Source: an uncultured Marinobacter sp. (GTDB taxonomy: Bacteria > Pseudomonadota > Gammaproteobacteria > Pseudomonadales > Oleiphilaceae). Taken from it: DNA of 64,000 nt. Positions 27,719 through 38,627 of the stretch are shown here, in pieces; position 1 is the first letter of the stretch, and every line of letters begins with the position of its first letter. Location of the stretch: positions 1-64,000 of the forward strand of contig NZ_CANLBK010000005.1 of the NCBI RefSeq assembly GCF_947488835.1, in the 5' to 3' direction. The notes under the pieces were generated by a model that was given only the letters and a program-made list of their open reading frames with translations, made no database searches and was not told where the DNA came from. The position numbers were made by a program, and so were the translations under genes.

Positions 27719-28215
27719 TGAAAACCGATGCCTTCATTGGTCTGGGCAGCAATCTGAAAGAGCCGGCAGCCCAGCTGGCAAGAGCCGTTTCAGAGCTAGC
27801 TGCACTGCCTGGTACAACACTGGTCGCACAGTCGCCTTTTTACGCAAGCAGCCCTGTCGGGCCTCAAGACCAACCAGACTTTGTGAACGGTGCAGCGTGG
27901 ATTTCCACAGCACTGCCCCCCCACACGCTGCTTGACCATCTTCAGGCCATCGAACATGCTCATGGGCGGGAGCGACTCCGGCACTGGGGGCCCCGCACCC
28001 TTGATCTTGACCTGCTGGTATTCGGCGACCAGGTACTGAATGACGACCGACTCACCGTTCCCCATCGAGAACTCCCCAACAGGGACTTTGCTCTTCAGCC
28101 GCTTTTGGATCTGAAACCGGATCTGAAGTTGCCTGACGGCGCCACAATCGCTAACTTGAGGGCACAATGCCCTGACAACCGGTTGCGCAAACTTCCACCT
28201 CGGGATTACCCTTAG
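27718..28215 (+). CDS. folK: HPPK, 6-hydroxymethyl-dihydropterin pyrophosphokinase
   Basis: Transfers pyrophosphate to the pterin in folate synthesis. The 165-residue protein has the N-terminal GLGSNL, the SPFYASSPVG segment and the HPPK signature WGPRTLDLDLL. It is translationally coupled to pcnB, as in Pseudomonas and E. coli. A second HPPK-type gene occurs at 31607-32131. Confidence 0.95.
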   Translation: MKTDAFIGLGSNLKEPAAQLARAVSELAALPGTTLVAQSPFYASSPVGPQDQPDFVNGAAWISTALPPHTLLDHLQAIEHAHGRERLRHWGPRTLDLDLLVFGDQVLNDDRLTVPHRELPNRDFALQPLLDLKPDLKLPDGATIANLRAQCPDNRLRKLPPRDYP

Positions 28216-28287
28216 CAATTAAATAGCAACTAAACGCCGGTCACCCCGGCACGGTCTTGGCCCACCTACCCAAAAGGCAAGGATATT

Positions 28288-29082
28288 ATGGCTGTTACCA
28301 TCAACACCCTGCTGGAATACAAGCAAAAAGGCGAAGCCTTCTCCGCCCTCACCTCTTATGACTCCACCTTTGCACAGGTAGTCAGCGAAGCCGGCGTGGA
28401 TGTTATCCTGATTGGCGATTCCCTGGGCATGGTGCTTCAAGGCCACGACAGCACCTTGCCCGTCACCATGGATCAGATCGTGTATCACACCAGCTGTGTC
28501 GCCAAAGGCAACCGTGGTTCCCTGATCATGGCTGATATGCCTTTCATGAGCTATGGCACTGTAGAGGCAGCTCTGGAAAATGCCGCAGAACTCATGCGGG
28601 CCGGTGCCCACATGGTCAAACTGGAAGGCACAGACTGGATGAAAGACACCATTAGCGCGCTCAGCGAGCGAGCGGTGCCGGTATGCGCACATCTGGGTCT
28701 CACGCCCCAATTCGTCAACAAATTTGGTGGATATAAGGTTCAGGGTCGCGATGAAAAATCTGCAGAGCTGATGATCAACCACGCCTGCGAATTGGTCGCT
28801 GCAGGCGCAGACGTTATCCTGCTGGAATGCGTACCCGCGCCTTTGGCCGCACGCATCGCGCAGGCTGTCACTGCCCCGGTGATCGGCATTGGTGCCGGTG
28901 CCGATACAGACGGCCAGATTCTGGTATTGCACGACATGCTGGGAGTTACCACAGGTCGAAAACCACGGTTTGTGAAAAACTTTCTGGCAGAGACCGACTC
29001 CATTCAGGAGGCCATTGCGGCCTACGCAAAAGCAGTGCGTGAGCGCACATTCCCCGCCGAGGAGCATACGTTCAAGGCATGA
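28288..29082 (+). CDS. panB: 3-methyl-2-oxobutanoate hydroxymethyltransferase
   Basis: First step of pantothenate synthesis: hydroxymethylates ketoisovalerate using methylene-THF. The 264-residue TIM-barrel protein contains [24 protein letters not shown] and CVPAPLA, all conserved. ATG 28288 has AAGGA upstream. It overlaps panC by four bases, so the two are co-translated. Confidence 0.97.
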   Translation: MAVTINTLLEYKQKGEAFSALTSYDSTFAQVVSEAGVDVILIGDSLGMVLQGHDSTLPVTMDQIVYHTSCVAKGNRGSLIMADMPFMSYGTVEAALENAAELMRAGAHMVKLEGTDWMKDTISALSERAVPVCAHLGLTPQFVNKFGGYKVQGRDEKSAELMINHACELVAAGADVILLECVPAPLAARIAQAVTAPVIGIGAGADTDGQILVLHDMLGVTTGRKPRFVKNFLAETDSIQEAIAAYAKAVRERTFPAEEHTFKA

Positions 29083-29927
29083 GAACCGTCCATTCGCTGA
29101 AAGAACTGCGTGCCATCCTCCGCGGTTACCGCCAGCAGGAAAAAACCATTGGCCTGGTGCCCACTATGGGCAACCTGCATGAGGGGCACATCTCGCTGGT
29201 TCGCAAAGCTGCCGAAGCGGCAGACGTTGTGGTTACCAGCATCTTCGTGAACCCCATGCAGTTTGGCGCCAACGAAGATCTTGATACCTACCCACGCACC
29301 CTGATCGATGATCAGAACAAACTTGGTGAGGCGGGGAACACCCTGGTCTTTGCCCCCTCAGCCGAGGAAGTGTACCCCGACGGCCTTGCCAGACACACCC
29401 GCGTAGTAGTGCCAGACGTCAGTGATGGCCACTGCGGAGCAAGCCGCACTGGGCATTTTGAAGGTGTTGCAACGGTGGTTTCTGTTCTGTTCAACATGAT
29501 CCAGCCGGATTTCGCCATATTCGGCGAGAAAGATTTTCAACAGCTAGCCGTGATTCGCAAGATGGTGCGGGACTTAATGATGCCGGTTGAAGTCATCGGC
29601 GCACCCACTGTGCGGGAAGACGATGGCCTGGCCAAAAGCTCACGCAACGGTTACCTCTCCGTAGCAGACCGCAAAACCGCGCCGGCTATTTACCAGGTAC
29701 TGCAGGCTACTGCCGCCAAGATTGCTGATGGGCGCGACGACTTCCTGGTGCTTGCACAGGAGGCGGGTGAAAGCCTGCGAACGGCCGGCTTACGCCTTGA
29801 CTACTTCAACATTGCAAATAGCCAGACTCTCAAGCCAGCCACACCAGAAGACCGGAACGTTACCCTGCTGGCTGCCGCTTTTCTTGGCTCAACCCGGCTG
29901 ATTGACAACATCTCAGTAACCCGCTGA
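29079..29927 (+). CDS. panC: Pantothenate synthetase
   Basis: Condenses pantoate and beta-alanine with ATP. The 282-residue protein has the HIGH-type motif in MGNLHEGH, the FVNPMQFG segment, FGEKDFQQ and KSSRNGYLS (KMSKS-like). Start ATG 29079 overlaps the panB stop as ATGA. The order folK-panB-panC is common in related bacteria. Confidence 0.97.
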   Translation: MRTVHSLKELRAILRGYRQQEKTIGLVPTMGNLHEGHISLVRKAAEAADVVVTSIFVNPMQFGANEDLDTYPRTLIDDQNKLGEAGNTLVFAPSAEEVYPDGLARHTRVVVPDVSDGHCGASRTGHFEGVATVVSVLFNMIQPDFAIFGEKDFQQLAVIRKMVRDLMMPVEVIGAPTVREDDGLAKSSRNGYLSVADRKTAPAIYQVLQATAAKIADGRDDFLVLAQEAGESLRTAGLRLDYFNIANSQTLKPATPEDRNVTLLAAAFLGSTRLIDNISVTR

Positions 29928-29962
29928 AGACTTATGCCAAAATACCAAGAAAGGACTCTCTA

Positions 29963-31624
29963 ATGATTTCGCCAGACGCTGCACTGACATCGTCTCCCGA
30001 ATGGCAAGAGTTGGTTGCCTGCCGGGAAAGCCTGCGACACCGCCCCATGAAGACGCTTTTTGCGGAAGATCCGGAGCGAGCGAGCCGGTATTTCATTGAG
30101 GGTGCCGGCCTGTCCCTCGACTTCTCCAGGAACCGGCTTACCGACGAAACTCTTGAGGCACTGATGGCTCTGGCACGCAGCCGGAACTTGGAAGATCGCA
30201 GGGCTGCGTTGCTGCGCGGCGACAAGGTGAACATTACCGAGGACCGCCCCGCACTGCACACAGCGCTGCGCAATCCCGGAACGGACTCCCTCATAATCGA
30301 TGGGCAGGACGTGATTGCAGAAGTGAACGCCACCCTGGATCGCATGGAGACCTTCGTAGCAGAAGTGCTGAACCACTCCCGCACCGGTTATACCGGCAAG
30401 GCGTTCACCGACGTAGTCAGCATTGGCATTGGCGGCTCGTTTCTGGGCCCCAAACTGGTCACCGAAGCGCTACAGCCGTACCGGACACCGGGCATCCGTT
30501 GCCACTATGTGGCCAACATTGATGGCACAGAAATCAGCGAAACCCTGGCGAAAATTCATCCTGAAACCACTCTTTTTCTGGTTCAGTCGAAATCCTTTGG
30601 CACCAGAGAGACACTGGAAAACAGCAAAGTCGCGCGAAAGTGGTTTATCGAGCGCAGCGGTAACGAACAGGCGGTCGCCAGCCACTTTATGGCGGTGACT
30701 GCCAACGTAAATGCCGCACAAAAATTCGGAATAGACCCCGACAACGTATTCCCCATGTGGGACTGGGTTGGCGGCCGATATTCGCTTTGGTCTGCGATCG
30801 GTCTGCCTGTCGCGCTTTCCATCGGAATGGACAACTTCCGGGCCCTGCTCGCAGGCGCCCACGCCATGGATAATCATTTCCGGGACACCCCCCTGGAACA
30901 GAACCTGCCCGTTATCATGGCCATGCTGGGTATCTGGTACAGCAATTTCTGGGGCGCGGAGACCCACGCCATACTGCCCTACGACCACTACCTTCGCAGC
31001 TTGCCAGATCATCTTCAGCAACTGGACATGGAGAGCAGCGGCAAACGGGTTAATCAGCAAGGCGAGCTTTTGGATTACCACTCTGGCCCCGTCATCTGGG
31101 GCGGCGTGGGGGCCAATGGCCAGCACGCCTACCACCAGCTGATTCACCAAGGCACCCGGTTGATTTCTGCCGACTTCATCATTCCTCTGCAAACCCACAA
31201 CCCGGTTGCGACCCATCACGCCGACTTGTTTGCCAACTGCCTGGGCCAATCCCGCGCAATGATGACCGGAAAAACACTGGAAGAAGCAAAAGCCGAACTG
31301 GCAACCAGTAATATGGCGGAAGCAGACATTGAGCGTCTGGCGCCACACAAGGTGATACCCGGGAATCAGCCCAGCAATACCTTGATGATGAACAAGGTAA
31401 CTCCGGAAACCGTCGGCGCATTGATAGCACTGTATGAACACCGCACCTTTGTGCAGGGTGTTATCTGGGACCTGGATTCGTTTGATCAATGGGGGGTTGA
31501 GCTGGGCAAGAAACTGGGTGAAAACATTCTACCCCGGCTTCTTGAATCGGAAACATCGGGCGAGGCGAGTGACAGCGCTACGGACAATCTGATAGCGCTA
31601 TTTCGATCAGCAAACGGCCGTTGA
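29963..31624 (+). CDS. pgi: Glucose-6-phosphate isomerase
   Basis: Interconverts glucose-6-phosphate and fructose-6-phosphate. The 553-residue protein has both family signatures: DWVGGRYSLWS and the GNQPSNTL segment near the C-terminus. Start ATG 29963 follows AAGGA. Its last 18 bases overlap the end of the convergent second folK gene. Confidence 0.97.
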   Translation: MISPDAALTSSPEWQELVACRESLRHRPMKTLFAEDPERASRYFIEGAGLSLDFSRNRLTDETLEALMALARSRNLEDRRAALLRGDKVNITEDRPALHTALRNPGTDSLIIDGQDVIAEVNATLDRMETFVAEVLNHSRTGYTGKAFTDVVSIGIGGSFLGPKLVTEALQPYRTPGIRCHYVANIDGTEISETLAKIHPETTLFLVQSKSFGTRETLENSKVARKWFIERSGNEQAVASHFMAVTANVNAAQKFGIDPDNVFPMWDWVGGRYSLWSAIGLPVALSIGMDNFRALLAGAHAMDNHFRDTPLEQNLPVIMAMLGIWYSNFWGAETHAILPYDHYLRSLPDHLQQLDMESSGKRVNQQGELLDYHSGPVIWGGVGANGQHAYHQLIHQGTRLISADFIIPLQTHNPVATHHADLFANCLGQSRAMMTGKTLEEAKAELATSNMAEADIERLAPHKVIPGNQPSNTLMMNKVTPETVGALIALYEHRTFVQGVIWDLDSFDQWGVELGKKLGENILPRLLESETSGEASDSATDNLIALFRSANGR

Positions 31625-32131
31625 GATCACCCTGCCCTGCCAGCTGAAGTTTACCGGCCAGAGTTTCTGGTCGGTGTTATATGCCTGCCATAACTCAAGG
31701 TAGCTTTTGCGGCATATCGGGTGCTTCACTCCCGGCGCAACATCTGCCAGAGGCCGCAGTACAAAGGCATTCTTGAGAATCTCACTTCTGGGCAACTCCA
31801 CGCCGTCGAGACAACCTACCGCTTCACCGTAAGTCAGAATATCCAAATCCAGCGTTCTCGCGCTGAACTTCGGGGCGTCCGGCCGTCTACCGTTATCAGC
31901 CTCCAGCTGTTTGAAATGCTGTGAAAGCTCGCCCACTGCGAGGTTGGTCTTCACGCCCACGACCAGATTCAGGAACGGAGAGCCGTCAAACCCTACCGCC
32001 TCACTCTCATACACGGGAGAAATCTCCAACTCACCAAACCAGCCTGCCAGCGCATCCAGAGCCGCTTTCACATAGCGCTCTCTGTCGATATTGCTGCCGA
32101 CACTGATATATACCGGAACCTGATCAGGCAT
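31607..32131 (-). CDS. Second HPPK-family protein
   Basis: A 174-residue homologue of HPPK with GSNIDRERYV at the start and the signature ARTLDLDIL; it keeps the two metal-binding aspartates. It differs from the folK at 27718. Start ATG 32131 follows AAAGGAG and overlaps folB by eight bases. In P. aeruginosa a similar gene also follows folB. Whether it is active as HPPK or altered in substrate is unknown. Confidence 0.85.
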   Translation of the reverse strand: MPDQVPVYISVGSNIDRERYVKAALDALAGWFGELEISPVYESEAVGFDGSPFLNLVVGVKTNLAVGELSQHFKQLEADNGRRPDAPKFSARTLDLDILTYGEAVGCLDGVELPRSEILKNAFVLRPLADVAPGVKHPICRKSYLELWQAYNTDQKLWPVNFSWQGRVISTAVC

Positions 32132-32501
32132 CACCGGGCACTCCTTTGCATGCAGTCCGTTCAATACACACACCGACAGATCGGGCGGCAGGCACAGCTC
32201 CTGGCTTGCGCAGCGTTAATCGTAGCCAGCCAATGCCGAACTCTCGTTGCAGTTTCTCTGCAAGAACCTCTGCACCGTGCTCCAACAGCTTTGGCTTTAG
32301 CTCTTTCAAGCAGCGCTCTACGCACTCACTGACCGATGCGTAATCAAGCGCATCCGCGACATCATCAGACGCGCCGGGAATGCGGTTATCCCAAGACATT
32401 TCCAGATCCACAACCAGAGCCTGAGTCACATTGCGCTCCCAGTCGTATACACCCACCACGGTTTCTACAACCAGGCCTTCGATCAATACGCTGTCTGCCA
32501 A
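32124..32501 (-). CDS. folB: Dihydroneopterin aldolase
   Basis: Converts dihydroneopterin to hydroxymethyl-dihydropterin, the HPPK substrate. The 125-residue core with VVGVYDWERN, LDYASVSECV and LRKPGAVPAARSVGV matches FolB. I place the start at TTG 32501 because GGGAG lies five bases upstream; longer frames would double the usual length and run into the plsY leader. It is coupled to the second HPPK-family gene. Confidence 0.92.
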   Translation of the reverse strand: MADSVLIEGLVVETVVGVYDWERNVTQALVVDLEMSWDNRIPGASDDVADALDYASVSECVERCLKELKPKLLEHGAEVLAEKLQREFGIGWLRLTLRKPGAVPAARSVGVCIERTACKGVPGDA

Positions 32502-32641
32502 GAGGGCTCCCGGGGCAATCCCACACACTGCTGATTGAATAACATACAAACTGCGACTACTGTAACGGCGACAGCCTGTAAATGGAGGGCCGGCATTTTC
32601 GCACATTTTCCCCTGACACGTCTTCGTCTCTGAGCGCACAA

Positions 32642-33232
32642 ATGTTCCTGAGTGACCCAGTAATGATTGTTTTGCTTTGTATGGCTGCCTATCTGGGGGG
32701 CTCAATACTGTTTGCGCTGCCGGTGTGCAAGATATGGGGGCTGCCCGATCCACGGGCGCAGGGTTCCGGCAATCCTGGCGCCACCAATGTTTACCGAACC
32801 GGGGGCTGGCGCCCAGCGCTAATCACTTTGGCCCTGGATGCAGCAAAAGGCTGGCTGCCAGTCTGGCTCGCATACAACGCCGGGCTATCTGCTTTGGTTC
32901 AGGCTATGGTGGCGCTCTTCGCGGTTACCGGGCATATGATTCCGGTTTTCTATCGCTTCAAAGGCGGTAAAGGAGTCGCAACAGCCCTTGGCGCCGGCCT
33001 TGCTCTGGCTCCCGTCACCACAGCCTCCATGGCGGCACTGTGGCTACTGGTCATTTGGCGTTGGCGGATTTCCGCGTTAGCCTCAGTGATCGCCATTGTT
33101 AGCGGGCCGCTCATTAGTGCACTCATAGAACCCGAAACGCTTCCCATGTTCGGCTTGCTGGCGATCCTCGTTGTTGTACGCCATCGCAACAACCTGATCC
33201 GGCTAGCACAAGGCCGGGAAACCAGCCTCTAG
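32642..33232 (+). CDS. plsY: Glycerol-3-phosphate acyltransferase PlsY
   Basis: Inner-membrane enzyme that transfers acyl from acyl-phosphate to glycerol-3-phosphate. The 196-residue protein has five to six hydrophobic helices and the three motifs: GSGNPGATNVYR, FKGGKGVAT and a C-terminal RHRNNLIRL. The start at ATG 32642 gives normal length. It is divergent from folB and ends one base before the tsaD end. Confidence 0.95.
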   Translation: MFLSDPVMIVLLCMAAYLGGSILFALPVCKIWGLPDPRAQGSGNPGATNVYRTGGWRPALITLALDAAKGWLPVWLAYNAGLSALVQAMVALFAVTGHMIPVFYRFKGGKGVATALGAGLALAPVTTASMAALWLLVIWRWRISALASVIAIVSGPLISALIEPETLPMFGLLAILVVVRHRNNLIRLAQGRETSL

Positions 33233-33233
33233 C

Positions 33234-34292
33234 TCAGTCTACCAGCCCGCTCAGCCGAGCCTCACTGAGAGGTGGCAATGTATTCATTGGCCATCTGGGC
33301 ACAGCTACAATGCGCTCTCCGTCGCGCTGACCTACCTTCATGCGCTGAGCCCCGGCATACGCAATCATTGCTCCATTATCTGTGCAGAATTCGGGGCGCG
33401 CATAAAACACATGGGCGCGGAGTTTTTCCGCCATTTTCTCCAGGCCGGCCCGCAACCGCTTGTTGGCACTTACTCCGCCTGCAATCACCAGCCGATCACA
33501 GCCAGTTTGCTCCAGCGCTCTGCGGCATTTGATCACCAAGGTATCTACGGCAGCCGTTTCAAACGCCAATGCAATGTCAGCTCGAACCTGGGCACTCAGG
33601 CCCTCCGCCGACTTCTTTTCTGCATGCACTGTATTCAGCGTGAAGGTTTTCAAGCCGCTGAAACTGAAATCCAGGCCCGGGCGATCCGTCATAGGCCGAG
33701 GAAACCGGTAACGGCCAGGCGTGCCTTTTTCTGCCAGCGCAGCCACCCGGGGGCCACCGGGGTAATCCAGCCCAAGCATTTTTGCCGTTTTATCGAAGGC
33801 TTCGCCTGCTGCGTCGTCTACTGACTCCCCCAGCATCTGGTATTCCCCAATGCCATCTACCCGCACCAACTGGGTGTGCCCACCCGACACAAGTAACGCC
33901 ACAAATGGAAAGGCCGGTGGGTTATCTTCCAGCATGGGTGCCAACAAATGGCCCTCCATGTGGTGCACCCCAAGCACCGGAATGCCAAGAGCAAAACCCA
34001 GGGCATGAGCAACCGACCCACCCACCATAAGCGCGCCAATCAAACCTGGCCCTGCGGTGTAGGCAATCCCGTCTATATCCGCACGAACATGGCCAGCCTC
34101 TGCAAGAACCTGCTCACACAGGGGCAGCAGTTTGCGAACGTGGTCGCGGGATGCCAGCTCCGGCACCACACCGCCATAATCAGCGTGCATGTCGATCTGA
34201 CTGAACAGAGCATGGCTCAACAGCCCCTTGTTGGTGTCAAACAACGCAACACCAGTTTCATCACAGGAAGTCTCAATACCCAGAATCAGCAT
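33234..34292 (-). CDS. tsaD: tRNA N6-threonylcarbamoyladenosine synthase subunit TsaD
   Basis: Catalytic subunit for t6A37 of ANN-decoding tRNAs. The 352-residue protein starts [13 protein letters not shown] and has HHMEGH metal-binding histidines and SGGHTQL. I use ATG 34292; upstream codons would add 23 residues. It is divergent from rpsU, the conserved macromolecular-synthesis neighbourhood. Confidence 0.96.
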   Translation of the reverse strand: MLILGIETSCDETGVALFDTNKGLLSHALFSQIDMHADYGGVVPELASRDHVRKLLPLCEQVLAEAGHVRADIDGIAYTAGPGLIGALMVGGSVAHALGFALGIPVLGVHHMEGHLLAPMLEDNPPAFPFVALLVSGGHTQLVRVDGIGEYQMLGESVDDAAGEAFDKTAKMLGLDYPGGPRVAALAEKGTPGRYRFPRPMTDRPGLDFSFSGLKTFTLNTVHAEKKSAEGLSAQVRADIALAFETAAVDTLVIKCRRALEQTGCDRLVIAGGVSANKRLRAGLEKMAEKLRAHVFYARPEFCTDNGAMIAYAGAQRMKVGQRDGERIVAVPRWPMNTLPPLSEARLSGLVD

Positions 34293-34383
34293 AAAACCCG
34301 GCCACTTCGGTTGGCGTAAATGGATAAACGAGCCGCATTTTAGCAGAAACCCGAAACTCACAGGCAGTTTCGTCGAACAAACA

Positions 34384-34413
34384 TTGACCTTGCCACGACC
34401 GAGGCGCTATCAT
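34384..34413 (+). promoter_or_regulatory. Candidate promoter of rpsU
   Basis: TTGACC (34384-34389), an 18-base spacer and TATCAT (34408-34413) match a sigma70 promoter (5 of 6 at each box). It is in the tsaD-rpsU divergent gap and leaves about 120 bases of leader before rpsU. Confidence 0.6.
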
Positions 34414-34541
34414 TGCCGCCCTAAATTACGAACTGGTCGAGTTTTAGCCAATCTGACCAGGAATCGAGAGAATCGAGCCAGTCTGGCCTTGCCAGATGCG
34501 CATCTAAATGAAACCGAATCTATCAGGTAGGTGATTGTCGA

Positions 34542-34757
34542 ATGCCAGCTGTTAAAGTGAAAGAGAATGAACCGTTTGACGTAGCACTGCGTCGCTTCAA
34601 GCGTTCTTGCGAAAAAGCAGGTGTGCTTTCGGAAGTACGTCGTCGTGAGCACTATGAGAAGCCGACTTCCGTTCGCAAGCGTAAAGCAGCTGCAGCCGTT
34701 AAGCGTCATCTCAAGAAGCTTCAGCGGGAACAGCGCAAGTTCGAGCGTCTGTACTGA
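34542..34757 (+). CDS. rpsU: 30S ribosomal protein S21
   Basis: The 71-residue, strongly basic protein [20 protein letters not shown] is S21 throughout its length. It needs no further domain. It is followed by a terminator and dnaG, as in E. coli, so its higher expression is probably separated from that of primase. Confidence 0.98.
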   Translation: MPAVKVKENEPFDVALRRFKRSCEKAGVLSEVRRREHYEKPTSVRKRKAAAAVKRHLKKLQREQRKFERLY

Positions 34758-34830
34758 GTTACCGCAGACGCCGCTTGACTGCAAAGCACTGATTGCCTGT
34801 ACAGCCACAGGCTGCACAGAGCGACCAAGA

Positions 34831-34864
34831 AATGCCGCCGGGGCCTGGCTTCGGCGGCATTTTT
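34831..34864 (+). terminator. Terminator between rpsU and dnaG
   Basis: AATGCCGCCG (34831-34840) pairs perfectly with CGGCGGCATT (34852-34861), with an 11-base loop and T-run. The E. coli operon has a terminator at the same place, so partial readthrough into dnaG is likely. Confidence 0.85.
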
Positions 34865-34907
34865 GGCTATTGGACCTTGTACGCCAAGGACCTGATGTGG
34901 AGCCATT

Positions 34908-36644
34908 ATGAGCGGACTGATCCCCCAACGCTTTGTCGAAGACCTGCTCGACCGGGTAGATCTGGCAGAGCTGATCGGATCGCGCATCACTCTCAAAAAG
35001 GCTGGCGCCAACTACAAGGCGTGCTGCCCGTTTCACGATGAGAAAACGCCTTCGTTCAATGTTAGGCCAGATAAAGGCTTCTACCATTGTTTTGGCTGTG
35101 GTGCCCATGGTGACGCCATAAGTTTTGTTCGTGAATTTGAAGGCTTGGGGTTTACCGAGGCCGTAGAAGATTTGGCCCGCCGTGCGGGACTGGAAGTGCC
35201 TTACGATGAGGCGGCCAAACATGAAATTCAGCAAGCCCGAACACTGACCGACGCTCTGGATTTTGCCAGCCGCTTTTACCAATCGGCGCTTCACGGCCAG
35301 CAAGGCGCTTTCGCCCGTGACTACTTAAAGCAACGGGGACTGGACGGCACTATTATTCAGCAGTACCAAGTAGGCTATGCACCTGCCGCCGGCACTGCAT
35401 TGTTTGATGTTGCCAGCAAGGACTTGCAGGGGCCGCTGATCGAAACCGGCACCGTCTCGGATAAGTACGGCAGGCCAAGGGATCTTTTTCGCAACCGGGT
35501 CATGTTCCCCATCCGCAACAGCCGAGGCAAAACCATCGCCTTCGGTGGAAGAACTCTCGGTGATGACAAAGCGAAGTACATCAACTCCCCGGAGTCGGAT
35601 GTTTTTCACAAAAGCCGGGAAATATATGGCCTGTTTGAGGCAAAGCAGGCGTTAAAGCAGCTCGACAAGCTGCTTGTAGTAGAAGGTTACATGGATGTTA
35701 TTGCCCTCGCACAAAACGGTATTCATTACGCCGTAGCGACATTGGGCACAGCAACGAATCAGGATAGTCTTACCGCCCTGCTAAGACAGGTGCGGCATAT
35801 CGTGTTCTGTTTTGATGGTGACCAGGCCGGGTTCAGAGCCGCAGACAAAGCCATGGAAAACGCCCTGGAATTAATGGCAGACGGATTGCACCTGCAATTC
35901 CTGATGCTGCCAGAAGGCGAAGATCCGGACACTTTGGTGCGCAAAGAAGGCCCAGATGCTTTTCAGAAGCGCATTGATGGCGCAACACCGTTCTCGCGGT
36001 ATCTGTTTGACCGTCAGAGCGAAGGGCTGGACCTTCAGCTGCCGGAAAATCGAGGCGAGCTGAGAGCCAGAGCCGAACCGCTCCTGAATAAAATGCCCAG
36101 AAGCACCCTCAGGGATGCCATGTGGCACGAAATGCTGCGGCTCTGCGGGGGTCGTAACCAGTGGCAAGATCGCAAGCCTCAGCAACGGGGCAACTGGAAA
36201 GGCGAGCGCCGCGACCGGGTTACAGAAGAACGCATTGACGTAAAGCTGAGCAAAGATAGCATCTTGTGCCTTGCTCTACTGGAAGCACCGGATCTGGCGA
36301 CAGAAGTAACTGAACTGGCGCGCAGCTCCCGCCAGTATAACCAAGCCATGACATTTGCCGGCTTTATCCTGGACCAAAAGATCCGGGATCGGAAATCACT
36401 TATAACGACCCTGGCAATGGATAGCCAGGCACGCGAACGGTTCTACAATCTGTTTGACGGCATTGAGCACATCCCAACCCGGGAAAGCACGCTGGCCGCA
36501 GCACGAGAACTGTTGAGCCCCAACGAAGAAGCTGCAAGACAGCAAAAGCTGGCTACACTTTTACGTAACTTCGCAAATCTTACCGCCGACGAACGGCAGG
36601 AACTGCGAGAGCTGAGCGGGGGAACCCCGGAAAGCAGCACTTGA
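34908..36644 (+). CDS. dnaG: DNA primase
   Basis: Makes RNA primers at the replication fork. The 578-residue protein has the zinc-binding domain (CCPFHDEKTPSF and HCFGCGAHGD, about residues 39-65), a TOPRIM domain with VVEGYMD and FDGDQAG, and a C-terminal helicase-binding region after an RNA-rich basic linker. Start ATG 34908. It lies between the rpsU terminator and rpoD. Confidence 0.97.
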   Translation: MSGLIPQRFVEDLLDRVDLAELIGSRITLKKAGANYKACCPFHDEKTPSFNVRPDKGFYHCFGCGAHGDAISFVREFEGLGFTEAVEDLARRAGLEVPYDEAAKHEIQQARTLTDALDFASRFYQSALHGQQGAFARDYLKQRGLDGTIIQQYQVGYAPAAGTALFDVASKDLQGPLIETGTVSDKYGRPRDLFRNRVMFPIRNSRGKTIAFGGRTLGDDKAKYINSPESDVFHKSREIYGLFEAKQALKQLDKLLVVEGYMDVIALAQNGIHYAVATLGTATNQDSLTALLRQVRHIVFCFDGDQAGFRAADKAMENALELMADGLHLQFLMLPEGEDPDTLVRKEGPDAFQKRIDGATPFSRYLFDRQSEGLDLQLPENRGELRARAEPLLNKMPRSTLRDAMWHEMLRLCGGRNQWQDRKPQQRGNWKGERRDRVTEERIDVKLSKDSILCLALLEAPDLATEVTELARSSRQYNQAMTFAGFILDQKIRDRKSLITTLAMDSQARERFYNLFDGIEHIPTRESTLAAARELLSPNEEAARQQKLATLLRNFANLTADERQELRELSGGTPESST

Positions 36645-36752
36645 AACTTTGCGCATTGATCACCATCTAACCATTCGGTGGCAGTGCATTAGAGCGGCAG
36701 CTATAATGGCTGTTTCATTTTTTATTTATTTAAGCGAGTTCACAGGGTGTCT

Positions 36753-38609
36753 ATGTCAGGCAATTCGCAGAAATCACGTTTGAAAGACCTCATCGCACGA
36801 GGCAAGGAACAAGGCTACCTGACTTACGCCGAGGTAAACGACCACCTCCCGGAAGACATTGCCGATCCGGATCAGGTCGAAGACATTATTCGCATGATCA
36901 ACGATATGGGCATTCAGGTATCCGAAGTGGCGCCGGATGCCGATACCTTACTGATGACCGACGGTGACTCCACCGCCGACGAAGCCGCTGCCGCTGAAGC
37001 CGCGGCTGCTCTCGCCGCCGTTGAATCCGACGCTGGTCGCACCACAGACCCTGTCCGCATGTACATGCGCGAGATGGGCACCGTGGAGCTGCTTACGCGT
37101 GAAGGCGAAATCGTTATCGCCAAGCGCATCGAGGAAGGCATTCGCGATGTTATGGCAGCCGTCGCCCACTTCCCAGGAACCGTTGGCACCGTTATTCAGG
37201 CCTATGATCGCATCATCGAGAATGAAGGCCGTATTACTGACATTATTACAGGCTTCCTGGACCCGGACGACGCCGAACCTTTCATGCCGGAACCGCCACC
37301 AAAGCCCGAAGCCTCTACTGACGATACGTCGGACGACGATGCCGACAACGATGCGGATGAGGAAGAGGAAGAACCAGAAAGCGGTCCAGATCCCGAAGAA
37401 ACACGCTTGCGGTTTGAGCTGCTCAAGGAAAAGCTGGAAGCTGCAGAAAAATTGCTGGCCAAGCATGGCCGTGCCGATAAGAAAACCCAGGCTGCCTTGA
37501 ACGACCTGGGCGTGGTTTTCGCACCGTTCAAACTGGGTAACAAGGCATTTGACGAGCTGGTTAACGTTGTTCGCTCAACCAATGACCTGATACGCGAAAA
37601 CGAACGCGCCATCATGAAGATCTGTGTGCGCGAGTGTAAAATGCCACGTAAGGACTTCATCAAATCATTCCCGGGCAACGAAGCAAACCAGGAATGGGGC
37701 GAGAAGATCAGCAAGAGTAAAAAGCCTTACGCCTCTGCCATCAGCGAGCGTATGGACGAAATCGTCCGCCTTCAGAAGCGCATCATGAATGTGCAGATCG
37801 ATGTGGACCTTGATGTTGTCGACATCAAAGAGATTAACCGCCGTGTTTCCATTGGCGAAGCCAGAGCGCGCCGCGCCAAGAAGGAAATGGTTGAGGCCAA
37901 CCTGCGACTGGTTATTTCTATCGCCAAGAAATACACCAACCGTGGCCTGCAGTTCCTCGACCTGATCCAGGAAGGCAACATCGGCTTGATGAAAGCCGTC
38001 GACAAGTTTGAGTACCGTCGTGGTTACAAGTTCTCAACTTACGCCACCTGGTGGATTCGTCAGGCCATCACCCGCTCCATTGCGGATCAGGCGCGCACCA
38101 TTCGTATTCCGGTGCACATGATTGAAACCATCAACAAGCTCAACCGCATTTCCCGCCAGATGCTGCAGGAAATGGGTCGCGAACCCACTCCGGAAGAGCT
38201 GGGTGAGCGCATGGAAATGCCGGAAGACAAAATCCGCAAGGTTCTGAAGATTGCCAAAGAGCCGATTTCCATGGAGACACCCATTGGTGACGATGAAGAC
38301 AGTCATCTGGGCGACTTCATTGAAGACATCCAGGCGCTCTCACCAGTGGACTCAGCAACGGCAGAAGGCCTGCGCGAAGCTACTCGCTCAGTGCTGGCCG
38401 GCCTCACAGCTCGTGAGTCCAAGGTACTGCGGATGCGCTTTGGTATCGAGATGAACACGGACCACACGCTGGAAGAAGTCGGTAAACAGTTCGACGTAAC
38501 CCGCGAGCGGATCCGGCAAATCGAAGCCAAGGCACTGCGCAAACTGCGTCACCCTTCCCGCTCCGATCACCTGCGTGGCTTTATTGACGATCAGGGAAAT
38601 CAGGGGTAA
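36753..38609 (+). CDS. rpoD: RNA polymerase sigma factor RpoD (sigma70)
   Basis: Housekeeping sigma. The 618-residue protein has region 1.1, region 1.2 ([11 protein letters not shown]), an acidic insert in the non-conserved region (about 185-215), region 2 ([23 protein letters not shown] and YATWWIRQA), region 3 and region 4 ([18 protein letters not shown]). I start at ATG 36753; GTG 36747 would add two residues. A TATAAT at 36702 may mark an extra promoter, with no convincing -35 box. Confidence 0.97.
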   Translation: MSGNSQKSRLKDLIARGKEQGYLTYAEVNDHLPEDIADPDQVEDIIRMINDMGIQVSEVAPDADTLLMTDGDSTADEAAAAEAAAALAAVESDAGRTTDPVRMYMREMGTVELLTREGEIVIAKRIEEGIRDVMAAVAHFPGTVGTVIQAYDRIIENEGRITDIITGFLDPDDAEPFMPEPPPKPEASTDDTSDDDADNDADEEEEEPESGPDPEETRLRFELLKEKLEAAEKLLAKHGRADKKTQAALNDLGVVFAPFKLGNKAFDELVNVVRSTNDLIRENERAIMKICVRECKMPRKDFIKSFPGNEANQEWGEKISKSKKPYASAISERMDEIVRLQKRIMNVQIDVDLDVVDIKEINRRVSIGEARARRAKKEMVEANLRLVISIAKKYTNRGLQFLDLIQEGNIGLMKAVDKFEYRRGYKFSTYATWWIRQAITRSIADQARTIRIPVHMIETINKLNRISRQMLQEMGREPTPEELGERMEMPEDKIRKVLKIAKEPISMETPIGDDEDSHLGDFIEDIQALSPVDSATAEGLREATRSVLAGLTARESKVLRMRFGIEMNTDHTLEEVGKQFDVTRERIRQIEAKALRKLRHPSRSDHLRGFIDDQGNQG

Positions 38610-38627
38610 TTCGTAAGAACTAACAGT

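Noticed and set aside
28219..29067. 282-codon minus-strand frame opposite panB
   Set aside because: Antisense shadow of panB.
30470..31489. 339-codon minus-strand frame opposite pgi
   Set aside because: Antisense shadow of pgi.
34410..35303. 297-codon minus-strand frame across rpsU and dnaG
   Set aside because: Antisense shadow of two well-supported genes; no recognisable protein.
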